Below the pieces are notes generated by a model. That model did no database searches. It saw only the letters and a list, made by a program, of their open reading frames with translations, and was not told where the DNA came from. The position numbers were made by a program, and so were the translations under genes. Of a DNA stretch of 64,000 nt, positions 1 through 7,777 are shown piece after piece. Origin of the DNA: Pseudomonas sp. L5B5. GTDB lineage: Bacteria; Pseudomonadota; Gammaproteobacteria; Pseudomonadales; Pseudomonadaceae. Location of the stretch: positions 5,939,501 through 6,003,500 of the forward strand of contig NZ_CP084742.1 in NCBI RefSeq assembly GCF_020520285.1. Reading direction: 5' to 3'. The first letter of the stretch is position 1. Each line of letters opens with the position of its first letter.

Positions 1-183
1 GTGATGACCGCGGCCATGACCCTGAACCTGCTGCTCGCGGCATTGATGGGCGTCCTGATCCCCATGACCCTGGCACGCCTGGGGCGTGATCCAGCCATGG
101 GGGCCAGCGTGATGATCACGGCCATGACCGATAGTGGTGGTTTTTTCATCTTTCTCGGCCTGGCGACGATCTTTCTGCTCTGA
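1..183 (+). CDS. mgtE: Magnesium transporter MgtE, C-terminal end (partial)
   Basis: The reading frame is open from the first base of the window and stops with TGA at 181-183, so only the last 60 residues are present. They form two hydrophobic segments separated by a short polar loop with the pattern ARLGRDPAMGAS and TDSGGFFIFLGLAT, which is how MgtE-family Mg2+ channels end. MgtE is an inner-membrane homodimeric Mg2+ channel gated by cytosolic Mg2+. The N-terminal regulatory and CBS domains lie outside the window. A hairpin follows at 210-232. The identification rests on the short tail only. Confidence 0.8.
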   Translation: MMTAAMTLNLLLAALMGVLIPMTLARLGRDPAMGASVMITAMTDSGGFFIFLGLATIFLL

Positions 184-209
184 GCCCTTGTCTGTGCTAA
201 TTTCCACTG

Positions 210-240
210 CGAAGCGCCTTCATGGCGCTTCGTTGCTTTC
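210..240 (+). terminator. Hairpin downstream of mgtE, probable terminator
   Basis: A perfect 9-bp stem (CGAAGCGCC at 210-218, GGCGCTTCG at 224-232) with a 5-base loop starts 27 bases after the mgtE stop. The following T-content is modest (TTGCTTTC), so termination strength is uncertain. Confidence 0.55.
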
Positions 241-248
241 ATGCGCGC

Positions 249-275
249 AAAAAAAAGCCAGCAACTAGGCTGGCT
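249..275 (-). terminator. Rho-independent terminator of amrZ
   Basis: AGCCAGC (256-262) pairs with GCTGGCT (269-275). On the minus strand the stem is followed by a run of eight T, just downstream of the amrZ stop codon. It is a canonical intrinsic terminator for amrZ. Confidence 0.8.
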
Positions 276-293
276 CGAGCTTTCGGGACGAAA

Positions 294-620
294 TCAGTTG
301 GCGTCTGCGGCCATTTCTGCGTCGTGTGCAATCAGCGAAACCAGCGCGTTCTGCTGGCGATGTGAAAGTTGGCGGAAACGTTGAAGCAGTTCGCGCTCAT
401 GCAAGGACAGCTCGGGGCTGTCCAGGCGCATGCTCAACTCTTCACCCAAGGCGCCTTCCTGAATAAGACTCTGCTCCAGGCGCGCGATGATTTCGGAGTT
501 CATGCTGCGATGATGGTTGCGAGCCACCTCGGCAATGCGTTCACGCATCCCGTCGGGCAGACGTACGACGAACTTGTCAGCCGTACGGCTGGAATAAATT
601 GCCTGTTTCAATGGGCGCAT
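294..620 (-). CDS. amrZ: Ribbon-helix-helix transcription factor AmrZ
   Basis: This 108-residue Arc-type DNA-binding protein has the ribbon-helix-helix core near residues 15-50 ([18 protein letters not shown], then [17 protein letters not shown]) and a C-terminal helical tetramerisation region. Its length and near-identical core match Pseudomonas AmrZ (alginate and motility regulator Z), a global regulator that represses flagellar genes and controls alginate and cyclic-di-GMP genes. The ATG at 620 has only a weak purine stretch before it. The gene has its own terminator at 249-275 and a roughly 380-base upstream gap. I looked for an AlgU-type promoter (GAACTT, then TCTGA) and saw no convincing match. 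Confidence 0.93.
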   Translation of the reverse strand: MRPLKQAIYSSRTADKFVVRLPDGMRERIAEVARNHHRSMNSEIIARLEQSLIQEGALGEELSMRLDSPELSLHERELLQRFRQLSHRQQNALVSLIAHDAEMAADAN

Positions 621-1000
621 ATATTTAACCGGTTAGTTCAGGGGAGCGGTTCTCGGAATTGGCCGCGAGCTGTTTTTTAGGACAAGCCTGAATGCCAAAT
701 GTTCAACCTGAATTGTTAAGAGGCCCGCATCATGCCTCAAAAATTGCCAGATCATTGGCGTCAATTCTGTGACAAATATTGAACTGGATAAAGGCGTTAT
801 GCCAGCACCAATTATCAGAAATGCGGACTGGTTTGAAAAGATCGCTGTTGTGGTTTGTTGGCCGCGGTCTGCCTCCCACCTGGGAGCGGCAGTGCACCGG
901 TGAAGATGCCTGCGATGCGGATGAGTTCCGTGATCCCTGCCTGTTAGAGGATAGTGGCAAATGGCCGATTTACTAGTTGTGTTATCCGGATCTGCAAGCC
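621..1000. other. Intergenic region between amrZ and phnN, no supported gene
   Basis: This 380-base stretch separates the divergent amrZ and phnN genes and should hold both promoters. An open frame of 65 codons at 779-976 has no ribosome-binding site and no family resemblance, so I do not call it. I see no phnM remnant or other phosphonate gene here. Confidence 0.6.
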
Positions 1001-1582
1001 ATGCCTGGTAGGCTCATCTATCTGATGGGGCCTTCGGGAGCCGGCAAGGACAGCCTGATCGACGCGGCCAGGCAGCCTCTGGATGAGTTGGGCTGTGAGG
1101 TCGCCAGGCGGGTGATCACCCGTTCCGCCGAGTCGCAGGGAGAACAGGCTGAGGACGTCACCTTCGAGGAGTTCGAGCGACGTCTGGCTCAAGGGGATTT
1201 CGCCTTGTCCTGGCGGGCCAATGGCCTGGGATACGGTATTGGCAGGCAGATCGATCATTGGCTGGCGCAAGGGCGTCATGTACTCATCAACGGTTCCCGG
1301 GGGCACCTGGCGCAGGCTCGGGAGCGCTATCCTGACTTACTGCCCGTCATGTTGACCGTGGATTCCCAAGTGTTACGCCAGCGCTTGTTGCGTCGAGGAC
1401 GGGAAAACTTGGCGCAGATCGAGAGTCGTCTGCAGCGCAATGAATTGTTTGCTCCTGCAGATTGGCTTGATGGTGGGCAGGTGGTGCGCCTGGACAACTC
1501 CGGGGAACTACAGATCACCGTGGAGCGATTACTGGACAAACTGCGCGAGCATGGCGTCAGCGCAGCACCGGATCGAACTTGA
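1001..1582 (+). CDS. phnN: Ribose 1,5-bisphosphokinase PhnN
   Basis: PhnN phosphorylates ribose 1,5-bisphosphate to PRPP in phosphonate catabolism and can bypass Prs for NAD and nucleotide synthesis. The 193-residue product has a P-loop near residue 10 (GPSGAGKDSL) and the guanylate-kinase-like pattern RRVITRSAE, both typical of PhnN. I use the ATG at 1001; an in-frame TTG at 977 adds 8 residues before the usual start. No other phosphonate (phn) gene is visible nearby, so here it stands alone. Its 3' end overlaps the convergent small gene at 1557-1736 by 26 bases. Confidence 0.85.
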   Translation: MPGRLIYLMGPSGAGKDSLIDAARQPLDELGCEVARRVITRSAESQGEQAEDVTFEEFERRLAQGDFALSWRANGLGYGIGRQIDHWLAQGRHVLINGSRGHLAQARERYPDLLPVMLTVDSQVLRQRLLRRGRENLAQIESRLQRNELFAPADWLDGGQVVRLDNSGELQITVERLLDKLREHGVSAAPDRT

Positions 1583-1736
1583 TCTTGCGCCCTACGATCA
1601 GCGCCAGCAGGAACAGGCTGGAAAACGCTCCGCAGGCGACCAGGGAAACCAGGCTTGCGGTCTGCTCGGGCAATGACATGGCAGCGATTGCGCTGAGCAA
1701 TGCCAGGGCAAGCAGGCTTTTGGCTGCAGTGGACAT
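1557..1736 (-). CDS. Small membrane protein, 59 residues, unknown function
   Basis: The sequence starts MSTAAKSLLALALLSAIAAM and ends GRKIKFDPVLR. It reads as two hydrophobic helices (about residues 5-20 and 27-48) followed by a basic tail, suggesting a small inner-membrane protein. A strong ribosome-binding site (AGGAGT) sits 6 bases before the ATG, and the stop of the preceding minus-strand gene lies 13 bases upstream, so the two are probably co-translated. The 3' end runs into convergent phnN by 26 bases. I do not recognise a named family. The good RBS and hydrophobic design support a real gene. Confidence 0.65.
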   Translation of the reverse strand: MSTAAKSLLALALLSAIAAMSLPEQTASLVSLVACGAFSSLFLLALIVGRKIKFDPVLR

Positions 1737-1749
1737 GAATGACTCCTGG

Positions 1750-1986
1750 TTAGAACACCCAGTGTTCGGCCTGTGGTCCGGCAGGCAGTTGCGAAGCCTC
1801 TCCGGTGGCGATCTGGGTGAGGGGGCCGGGTGGGGCTTGGGTATTGAGCACGGCCAACTGCGCTGTCAGGCGCTGGCTGTGGTGGGTAACGGAGGGCCCA
1901 TCGGGCGTTGTGCCCAGCGGTAGAAAGTGAAAGGCCATCAGTACAGCAATGGCTGTCGCATTCAAGAGAAACAGGACGCTGTTCAT
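1750..1986 (-). CDS. Small membrane-anchored protein, unknown function
   Basis: About 78 residues starting MNSVLFLLNATAIAVLMAFH: one N-terminal hydrophobic anchor, then a polar segment rich in P, T and Q ending EHWVF. Upstream in-frame ATGs at 1995 and 1992 would add three residues; none has a strong RBS. It lies 13 bases before the next small membrane gene (1557-1736) and probably forms a two-gene unit with it. No family is recognised. The reading frame is supported mainly by the anchor and by coupling to a downstream gene with a clear RBS. Confidence 0.55.
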   Translation of the reverse strand: MNSVLFLLNATAIAVLMAFHFLPLGTTPDGPSVTHHSQRLTAQLAVLNTQAPPGPLTQIATGEASQLPAGPQAEHWVF

Positions 1987-2276
1987 GGGCATCATCTCTG
2001 CGGTGTTTTATCCATGGATAAAGCAGGCCGCGTGCCAAGAGTGTACATGGCATTAAACCCTTTAAAAACAGACATTTAACCTATTATAAGTGGTTCGCTG
2101 AAGTGCATTTTGCAATGATGGCTTTTTGCGGTGATGCAATTTGCACGACGCGGCCTGGCCAGTGAGGCACAGTCCTTGGGGGTTGCTGTAAAAAGCCCTA
2201 CCGATGACATGACAAATACAGCGCTGGCCGTTAACATGCACGCCGTCCTTCGTGCCCTATCAGGCACTTGTCTTTT

Positions 2277-2353
2277 GTCTCAGTAGCTCAATTGGATAGA
2301 GCATCCCCCTCCTAAGGGGAAGGTTGGCAGTTCGAACCTGCCCTGGGACACCA
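2277..2353 (+). tRNA. tRNA-Arg (anticodon CCT)
   Basis: The 77-base sequence folds as a cloverleaf. The acceptor stem GTCTCAG pairs with CTGGGAC, the D-arm contains AGCTCAATTGGATAGAGC, the anticodon loop is CTCCTAA giving anticodon CCT, and the T-arm is GGCAG-TTCGAAC-CTGCC. CCA is encoded (2351-2353). This minor arginine tRNA is a frequent integration target for genomic islands in gamma-proteobacteria, which fits the decayed mobile genes that follow. Confidence 0.97.
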
Positions 2354-2440
2354 TATAATTCAAGGCTTCCAGCAATTTCTGATTTATCCGCTTAACTCTT
2401 ATGGGGGCAGGGTAGTTGCAATCAGTAGCGGTGGAGCAAT

Positions 2441-2480
2441 AAAAAAGCCCTGCCCGGGTCATGCCTGGCGGGGCTTTTTT
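2441..2480 (+). terminator. Rho-independent terminator downstream of tRNA-Arg
   Basis: AAAAAAGCCC (2441-2450) pairs with GGGCTTTTTT (2471-2480), with additional GCC/GGC pairing inside. The T-run completes an intrinsic terminator about 90 bases after the tRNA, and the symmetric A-run would let it work on both strands. Confidence 0.85.
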
Positions 2481-2487
2481 GTAGGTG

Positions 2488-3568
2488 TCCCGTCCTGAAT
2501 AAGGTTTACACCTTCTGACCCATCTTCAGGAGGACCCAATGGATACGGGCAAAAGGCGCAGCCAGCGTGACTACACGCTAGCTTTTAAATTATCGGTCGT
2601 AGACCAAGTCGAAAAAGGCGAGTTGAGTTATAAAGAGGCTCAACGGCGCTTGGCATTCAGGGTCGGTCCACGGTACTGGTTTGGTTACGCAAGCATGGCC
2701 GACAGGACTGGAGCCAAGGCGCATCAATCCGAGCGCCGCGGAGCAGGCCAATGACCGAACCCAACCTCCCGCTAACACCTGAACAGCGGATCAAAGAGCT
2801 TGAAGAGCAATTGGCGCTGAGCAATCAGAAAGCCTAGTTCTTTGAAGCTGTCGTGAACGTCTTGAAAAATGACTACGGTGTTTCCATCGTAAAAAAGCGA
2901 GCCGGCAAGTCCTCTCGCAAGGGCAAATCCAAGACCTGAGCATTACCAGGGCTTGCCTGTTCATGGGTATTTCGCGCCAAGCGTATTACAAGCGCAACCG
3001 AACCTTTGATGCGCCATCCCAACCTACTCAAAGCAGGCACGGAACAAGTTGTAGCCAGCAGACCCGAGCAGGTCTGGGTGGCAGACATCACCTATCTGCC
3101 CACCCGGGAAAGTGTTGCTTACGTCAGCCAGATAACAGACGTGTACTCACGCAAAATCGTTGGCCATCATGTACATGACAGCTTGCATACGGAGTCGGTG
3201 GTCAAGGCGCTGCAGAAGGCTGTTAGCTAGCGAACATCCAGGCAGCCGCTCATTCATCACTCAGATCGCGGAGCCCAGTACTGCTCCGATTTATACCAGC
3301 GGATGCACACCACGCATGGGATCAAGTGCTCTATGACCGATGGTTATGATTGCTATCAGAATGCGATGGCAGAGCGGGTAAACGGGATTTTGAAAACTGA
3401 GTTTTGCTGCACCGCCCCAAAGATTTGGCGGATGCAGTGAAAATGGTGGATGAATCGGTGCTGATCTACAACGGAGAGCGCCCGCACTTATCGCTGAAAT
3501 ACAAAACGCCCGATGCGGTGCATCGGGCGTTTTGAGACTGAAATAGGTGTAAACCTATTTCAGGACTA
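2488..3568 (+). mobile_element. Decayed IS3-family insertion sequence
   Basis: Imperfect terminal inverted repeats flank the element: GTCCTGAATAAGGTTTACACC at 2492-2512 and its near-complement at 3546-3566 (two differences). Between them lies a two-frame IS3-type transposase. OrfA has a helix-turn-helix start (RRSQRDYTLAFKLSVVDQV), and OrfB carries DDE integrase-core segments (VWVADITYLPTRE, IHHSDRGAQYCS, ERPHLSLKYKTPDA). Frameshifts, nonsense codons and an internal deletion make it non-autonomous. The exact ends and any target duplication are not resolved. It sits directly against a truncated recombinase gene at its right side. Confidence 0.85.
2539..3535 (+). pseudogene. IS3-family transposase orfA/orfB, multiply broken
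   Basis: Reading the three frames together gives the following lesions. OrfA is in frame from ATG 2539 to about 2650, where one base is lost (RR-Y-GIQGRSTVLVWLRKHG resumes in another frame). A TAG interrupts at about 2835 where FFEAVVNVLKNDYG continues. OrfB starts near 2940 (ACLFMGISRQAYYKRNRT) but jumps directly to MRHPNLLKAGTEQVV near 3009, implying an internal deletion. A TAG falls after ALQKAVS at about 3228, and a one-base loss near 3402 shifts the frame before the end RPHLSLKYKTPDAVHRAF. The DDE core can be followed across the breaks, so this is a dead copy. Confidence 0.85.
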
Positions 3569-3937
3569 GATATTGAGTTGATCGCCCCTAGCATTCGGCC
3601 GGTGAACTCGTCTCCCTTGGTGTCCTGCATTCCCTGGTGGCTGGTCGGCAGATCAAGCGCGACGATGCGCAAGCCCTTGGAGTCGATTGCACCCTTGAGC
3701 CTCTGCCAGTCGTCCACAGGAAGTCGTGAGAGGCGGTCTATTGATTCCACCAGCAACACACCACCCTTGCGAGCATCCTTGAGCAGGCGTAGCAACTCAG
3801 GCCGCTCCGCGGGCGTTCTCCAGGTACTCGCAGGCAATGACTTTGTTCTGGTCGCTCGCAAACCTTTCGAGAGCTGTTCGGGCGCCGCCGGCATCTTGCT
3901 CGTCGGTTGAGGCTCGGAGATAAGTGCGGATGAACAT
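3569..3937 (-). pseudogene. Serine recombinase (resolvase family), truncated and frameshifted
   Basis: From the ATG at 3937 the minus strand reads MFIRTYLRASTDEQDAGGAR, the N-terminus of a resolvase/invertase catalytic domain with the nucleophile serine in LRASTDEQ. The frame breaks near 3805, after EYLENARGAA. It resumes in another frame as RPELLRLLKDARKGG, then VLLVESIDRLSRLPVDDWQRL, and ends at AINSI where the IS right end begins (3568). The C-terminal helix and DNA-binding domain are missing. It is a relic of a site-specific recombination gene, probably from an island beside the tRNA-Arg gene. Confidence 0.8.
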
Positions 3938-4405
3938 AATGCAATCTGTATCAGTTAGGGTGTTCTCTTAATGCTGTTTTACTTTGGGTGTCACTTATCA
4001 AGCAAGGCAAAATCTGCCGTATCTGGGTAGGCATTGCTTTACGCTGGCGCAGAGATATTTTAACGAAGTTGAAGTTGGGTTTTATTGGGTTTTAGCTAGG
4101 GTTAATTGTTGTTTTTTCAATATTTAATTATTTGCTCGAAGGGTAGTGTTTTTTATGAATGTGTTTACGGTTTTATTTTTTGGATATCGCGTTAAGAGTA
4201 AAGGATGAACTGAGGACGTGGTTGCCGATGAGTTGCCTGGATTTTTAGATGTCAACGAAGATGGATTGTAAATTTTATTGATATGTCTCTGTGATTGTGA
4301 TTTTATTTGCAGGTTTTATATTTGATGCTTTAAGCGATTGTTTTTTTGTAAGGTGCAGGATGTAGAATGCCCGTGCCGTCAACGGTGAGTTGTATCTAAT
4401 TTCTG
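3938..4405. other. AT-rich gap before the FkbM gene, no supported gene
   Basis: About 470 bases with visibly higher A+T than the surroundings (long T-runs near 4040-4200 and 4260-4350). The longest start-to-stop frame I followed is 17 codons (ATG near 4155). It probably contains the promoter of the methyltransferase gene at 4406-4421, but no clean -10/-35 pair can be chosen by eye. The base composition suggests horizontally acquired DNA. Confidence 0.55.
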
Positions 4406-4420
4406 GTGAAAATAAGTAAC

Positions 4421-5596
4421 ATGAATCTAAACTCCGCTCTTCTTCAGTTCGATAATGAGTTCAACGCTTTGCTGGAGTCTGCGCCTCCCTCCCGAGCGCC
4501 AGCGTTACTAGCGTCTGCCGAATTTGTCTACCTGCTTGCTCCCAGCTCTTTAGTTGGCTTGTTCTATACTCCAATGTTGGCCAAACATCTAAGCTTACAA
4601 GGCAAGCAGGTCGTCTTTGTCGATGATCATTACTCAGCTAAAGGTGATCACTGGCAGGAATGGCCAGTGTTGAGTACCGACGCGTTCATTTCCCAGGCAG
4701 AGGGTCAGGGCGCGGCTGTCGCCATTAACATGTCGAGCTCACCATTTGTGCACGGTCATTTCTCGCGAGTTGCCGAGCGTGTCCAGATGGCTGAGGTGGA
4801 TATGATTCCTGCCCTGGATGCATGCGAAATCCCGGTAATCTATCAGACTGCCAGCGCCATGCGTGCCCAGACCATAGCCCGTGCTGATGATTACCGTAAG
4901 CTGGCACGACGCTTGGCAGACCCGCTTAGTATCCAGACTTTGCTGGCGATGTTGACGTTGAGATTGAACTTCGATCGCAATGCCTTGTTACCCGTGTTGT
5001 GCAGCCCTGAAGACGAATACTTTACGCCTCACCCTGCTGGAAGCACGGACACCTTCAGGCTGGGTCAGGAGGAAGTGTTATGTGACATTGGCGCTCACGT
5101 CGGAACTACAGTTCGTAAGTTCATCACTGCCACGCATTGGCAGTACTCGGCCATCCACGCATTTGAACCTGACGTTGAAAATTTTGCAGCCCTCGAGAAA
5201 AATTTTTCCTTAACAGTACCTAACTTCAAAGCGTACAACGTTGCATTGTCAGATACACGTAGCACCATGCGTTTCTCCCAGACAGGTACTATGGGAAGTC
5301 GATTGGATCTTGAAGGTAATACTCATATTCAGGCGTTGCCGCTCGACGAAATTGTCGATTATGCGACTTTTATAAAAATGGATGTCGAGGGGCATGAAAC
5401 CAGAGTGTTGCGAGGCGCACGTAAATTGATCCAAACCCACAAGCCGCGGTTGGCGGTGACGGGATATCACTTCGCTGATGATTTGCTTGATATTGTAGAT
5501 CTGGTGACGGAACTTGAGCCTAACTATGAATTACGTTTGCGTCATCATTTTTTTTACTACTATGATTCGATTGTCTATGCGCAAGTGATTGCGTAA
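4421..5596 (+). CDS. FkbM-family SAM-dependent methyltransferase
   Basis: The product has about 391 residues. The C-terminal part (roughly residues 215-390) is an FkbM methyltransferase. The SAM-binding motif I reads VLCDIGAHVGTTVRKF, followed by the acidic motif HAFEPDVENFAAL and the FkbM signature FIKMDVEGHETRVLRGA. The N-terminal 200 residues contain a Rossmann-like stretch (FVYLLAPSSLVGLFYTPMLA, then QVVFVDDHY) that I cannot assign. Such enzymes O-methylate sugars or small metabolites. GTG at 4406 is an alternative start; the ATG at 4421 is preceded by GGTGA. Codon use and A+T are higher than in flanking core genes, consistent with transfer. No glycosylation partner gene is adjacent. Confidence 0.8.
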   Translation: MNLNSALLQFDNEFNALLESAPPSRAPALLASAEFVYLLAPSSLVGLFYTPMLAKHLSLQGKQVVFVDDHYSAKGDHWQEWPVLSTDAFISQAEGQGAAVAINMSSSPFVHGHFSRVAERVQMAEVDMIPALDACEIPVIYQTASAMRAQTIARADDYRKLARRLADPLSIQTLLAMLTLRLNFDRNALLPVLCSPEDEYFTPHPAGSTDTFRLGQEEVLCDIGAHVGTTVRKFITATHWQYSAIHAFEPDVENFAALEKNFSLTVPNFKAYNVALSDTRSTMRFSQTGTMGSRLDLEGNTHIQALPLDEIVDYATFIKMDVEGHETRVLRGARKLIQTHKPRLAVTGYHFADDLLDIVDLVTELEPNYELRLRHHFFYYYDSIVYAQVIA

Positions 5597-5868
5597 GCGA
5601 ATCTGGTTGTATTGTTCAATGCCAGCTCTTTCAATAGTAATTTCCGGGAGTTCAAGGGCGCTCTGGGAGTTGGTGTTGAACAGATAGGTTTATCTTTATC
5701 GCAACGTGTTTGGATGTGGTGTGGATCGGATTGAGGGAACCAATCCAGATCCTGACCACAGCCAGATTGGGTGATGAATTAAGTAATCACGCTATTTCGT
5801 TAAATTTTATTAATTAGGTTTTATTAAGTCAGCACAAATTCGCGTGTTGTCGGAACTGTCTTTAGCCC
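5597..5868. other. Intergenic region at the right edge of the accessory strip
   Basis: A gap of about 270 bases between the FkbM gene and the convergent DUF1266 gene. It is AT-rich at its right end (5785-5830, including ATTTTATTAATTAGG). No gene, tRNA-like repeat or clear terminator is seen. It probably contains the island/core junction. Confidence 0.5.
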
Positions 5869-6531
5869 TTAATCCGCCTGCGGACTGAACGCCGGCAAAC
5901 CCTTCCAGGGCGTTGCTGCCCAGGCCCCCGTGTCCGATGCGAGCAGCCGGCTCAAGGTGTCTTCGTTGAAGCTTTGTCCCAGGGCGTCGGCCCTGAACGC
6001 GGCTACCCATTGCTGGCGGCCACGCATGAAAGCCCTGCCGAAGTCTTCCCAGTCCGCGAAGCAGTCCTGGGCTCGCTGGGCATTGAGCAGCATGATGCGC
6101 CACCCGCTTTCAGCCTCCAGCCAGCCCATCAGCATCGCGCAGCGGACGAAGAACGCGCTGCGTACGCAGGCGAACGCCATGGCGGCCTGAGGGTCGTCGC
6201 TGGGCTTCAAGCCGTGCAGGTCGATACGGAACCACTGGCGCTCCAGGGTGGTGTTCAGGTGCTCTAGGACCTCGGTGTCGGTGGCGTTGTTGCGAAAGCC
6301 GATCTGGTGCAACAGGGGGGCCCTGAGGGTGTTTCGTGCCTGGTCCGCGAAATAAGTGGTCGCGGGGTCGAAGAACCCGGTCATTCCGGTGGCATCCACC
6401 ATGGGTTGTGCCAGTGTCAGCGCCCAGCGCTTGCGTGGCGGGAAGATCACCAGGGACGTGCCGCTGGGGGCTCGGCGTACGTAACCCCAGACCAGCCAGG
6501 CACCGAGCAGTAAACCAATAATCGTCAGCAT
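5869..6531 (-). CDS. DUF1266 domain protein
   Basis: The 220-residue product starts MLTIIGLLLGAWLVWGYVRR, a single N-terminal membrane anchor, leaving a cytoplasmic or periplasmic domain with the DUF1266 pattern (KRWALTLAQPMVD near the start, ESGWRIMLLNAQRAQDCFAD and WEDFGRAFMRGRQ near the end). DUF1266 proteins have no established biochemical function. The ATG at 6531 follows GAGG at a good distance and lies 7 bases past the stop of the upstream gene, so this is the last gene of a three-gene operon with 6539-7777 and 7768-10095. The longer open frame upstream of 6531 overlaps the neighbour and is not coding. Confidence 0.8.
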   Translation of the reverse strand: MLTIIGLLLGAWLVWGYVRRAPSGTSLVIFPPRKRWALTLAQPMVDATGMTGFFDPATTYFADQARNTLRAPLLHQIGFRNNATDTEVLEHLNTTLERQWFRIDLHGLKPSDDPQAAMAFACVRSAFFVRCAMLMGWLEAESGWRIMLLNAQRAQDCFADWEDFGRAFMRGRQQWVAAFRADALGQSFNEDTLSRLLASDTGAWAATPWKGLPAFSPQAD

Positions 6532-6538
6532 CTTCGCC

Positions 6539-7777
6539 TCATGGGTTCTCGGCGTGCCAGGCGCGGATGTGCTCGGCCTGGGCGCAAGACATGTCCGTCC
6601 ATTGCACGCCCTCGGTCTGGTACAGCGGATCCTCGGGGCGGCGTTCTGGCCAGGGACTCTTTTTGTAGAGATGGCGGGTGGCGTACTTGACTGCCGGGGC
6701 CTGGGGCTCCAGTTCCAGCAGCAGGTCGCTCTGGCGGGCGGCCACCAGCCACTGGACCATGGGCGTGGGCGCCTCCAGCCGCGAAAACAACTGCGGGTAG
6801 CGCGCCACCAGGCGGGTCTGGGCCTGGGGATCGCTAACCGCCTCGATGCGCAACCAGCCGGCCTCGGTACGCACGATGCCAATGGCGATGCAGTCGGCCG
6901 GCGTCTGCTGGTCGGTCCCCATGGTATCCAGGAACAGCAGCAGGTCCTGGAAGTAGCGTTCGATCGGCGGGCGGTTCTGCTTGCCCTTGACCTGCTCCAC
7001 AGTCAGCGCCCCCGTGCCCTGGACGATCAGGCTGACGGTGATATGGGGTTGGCCCTGGGCGTCACGCAGGCTGAAGACCCGCATGTCCGCTTGCTCCACG
7101 GCCTCGGCATAACGTTCGCCATACCCTCCGGTCAGGCCACGGCGATCGGCGAACTGCCCCAGGCAATGGCGCATCACGTAGCTTTCAAAGGCCATTTCGG
7201 CCCGCAGCAATGGGCTGTCCGGGAGCAGTTCTACCCAGTTGTGCTCGGCGCAGCTGACCACCACTTGCAAGGCCTGGGCCGAGCTCTGGCGCCAGCCCTG
7301 GTCCACCCGGGCGGCCATCTGTGCGTGTTCTTTTTCCCACAGTGCCAGGGCTTGGGGGCAATTGATGCGATCGAGCTTGCCCTCCAGCGTGGTGCCCTTG
7401 CGCGATATCAGGAACTCCACCAGCAGGGTTTCCTGCTGCAGCAGTTGTGGCTCCTGCGGGTCGACCCATACCAGGGGAGGCACGCTGCCGGCTTCCTGCG
7501 CATCGGCCTTGCCCAGCTCCTCGAAATGCCTGGAGACCCACTCCGGCAAGGTTTCGCCGCCCAGGGCTGCGCTGGCATCTTGCAGGTTCTGGAGGCGCCG
7601 TGCCGGCTCGAAATTGCCGGCCAGGTGCCGGTAGAAGTGGTTCAGCAACCAGCTTTGCACCGGTGCTTCATCTTCCCGGGCCTGGCTGCGCTGCTTGATG
7701 CCGCGCTTGAGCTCGGCAGCGTTGAGCAGGTTGCGCGGCGCGTAGCTGGAGCTGCGTTTGTCCACGGCTACTTCCAT
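6539..7777 (-). CDS. PcfJ-like protein of unknown function
   Basis: A 412-residue soluble protein. Around residues 198-270 it shows the pattern of the PcfJ family: SYVMRHCLGQFAD, then YGERYAEAV, MRVFSLRDAQGQPHITVSL and TVEQVKGKQNRPP. PcfJ was named from an Enterococcus conjugative plasmid and has no known activity. The conserved His-Cys pair and the KGKQNRPP loop look like active-site elements, but that is inference. The ATG at 7777 overlaps the end of the upstream gene by 10 bases, indicating translational coupling; the longer open frame before it is antisense noise over the neighbour. It is the middle gene of the operon. Confidence 0.7.
   Translation of the reverse strand: MEVAVDKRSSSYAPRNLLNAAELKRGIKQRSQAREDEAPVQSWLLNHFYRHLAGNFEPARRLQNLQDASAALGGETLPEWVSRHFEELGKADAQEAGSVPPLVWVDPQEPQLLQQETLLVEFLISRKGTTLEGKLDRINCPQALALWEKEHAQMAARVDQGWRQSSAQALQVVVSCAEHNWVELLPDSPLLRAEMAFESYVMRHCLGQFADRRGLTGGYGERYAEAVEQADMRVFSLRDAQGQPHITVSLIVQGTGALTVEQVKGKQNRPPIERYFQDLLLFLDTMGTDQQTPADCIAIGIVRTEAGWLRIEAVSDPQAQTRLVARYPQLFSRLEAPTPMVQWLVAARQSDLLLELEPQAPAVKYATRHLYKKSPWPERRPEDPLYQTEGVQWTDMSCAQAEHIRAWHAENP

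Noticed and set aside
779..976. 65-codon open frame between amrZ and phnN
   Set aside because: No RBS, no family match, W/R/C-rich composition typical of chance frames.
5597..5868. Right attachment site (tRNA 3'-end repeat) of the island
   Set aside because: No copy of the last 15-20 bases of tRNA-Arg was found by eye near the island/core junction.
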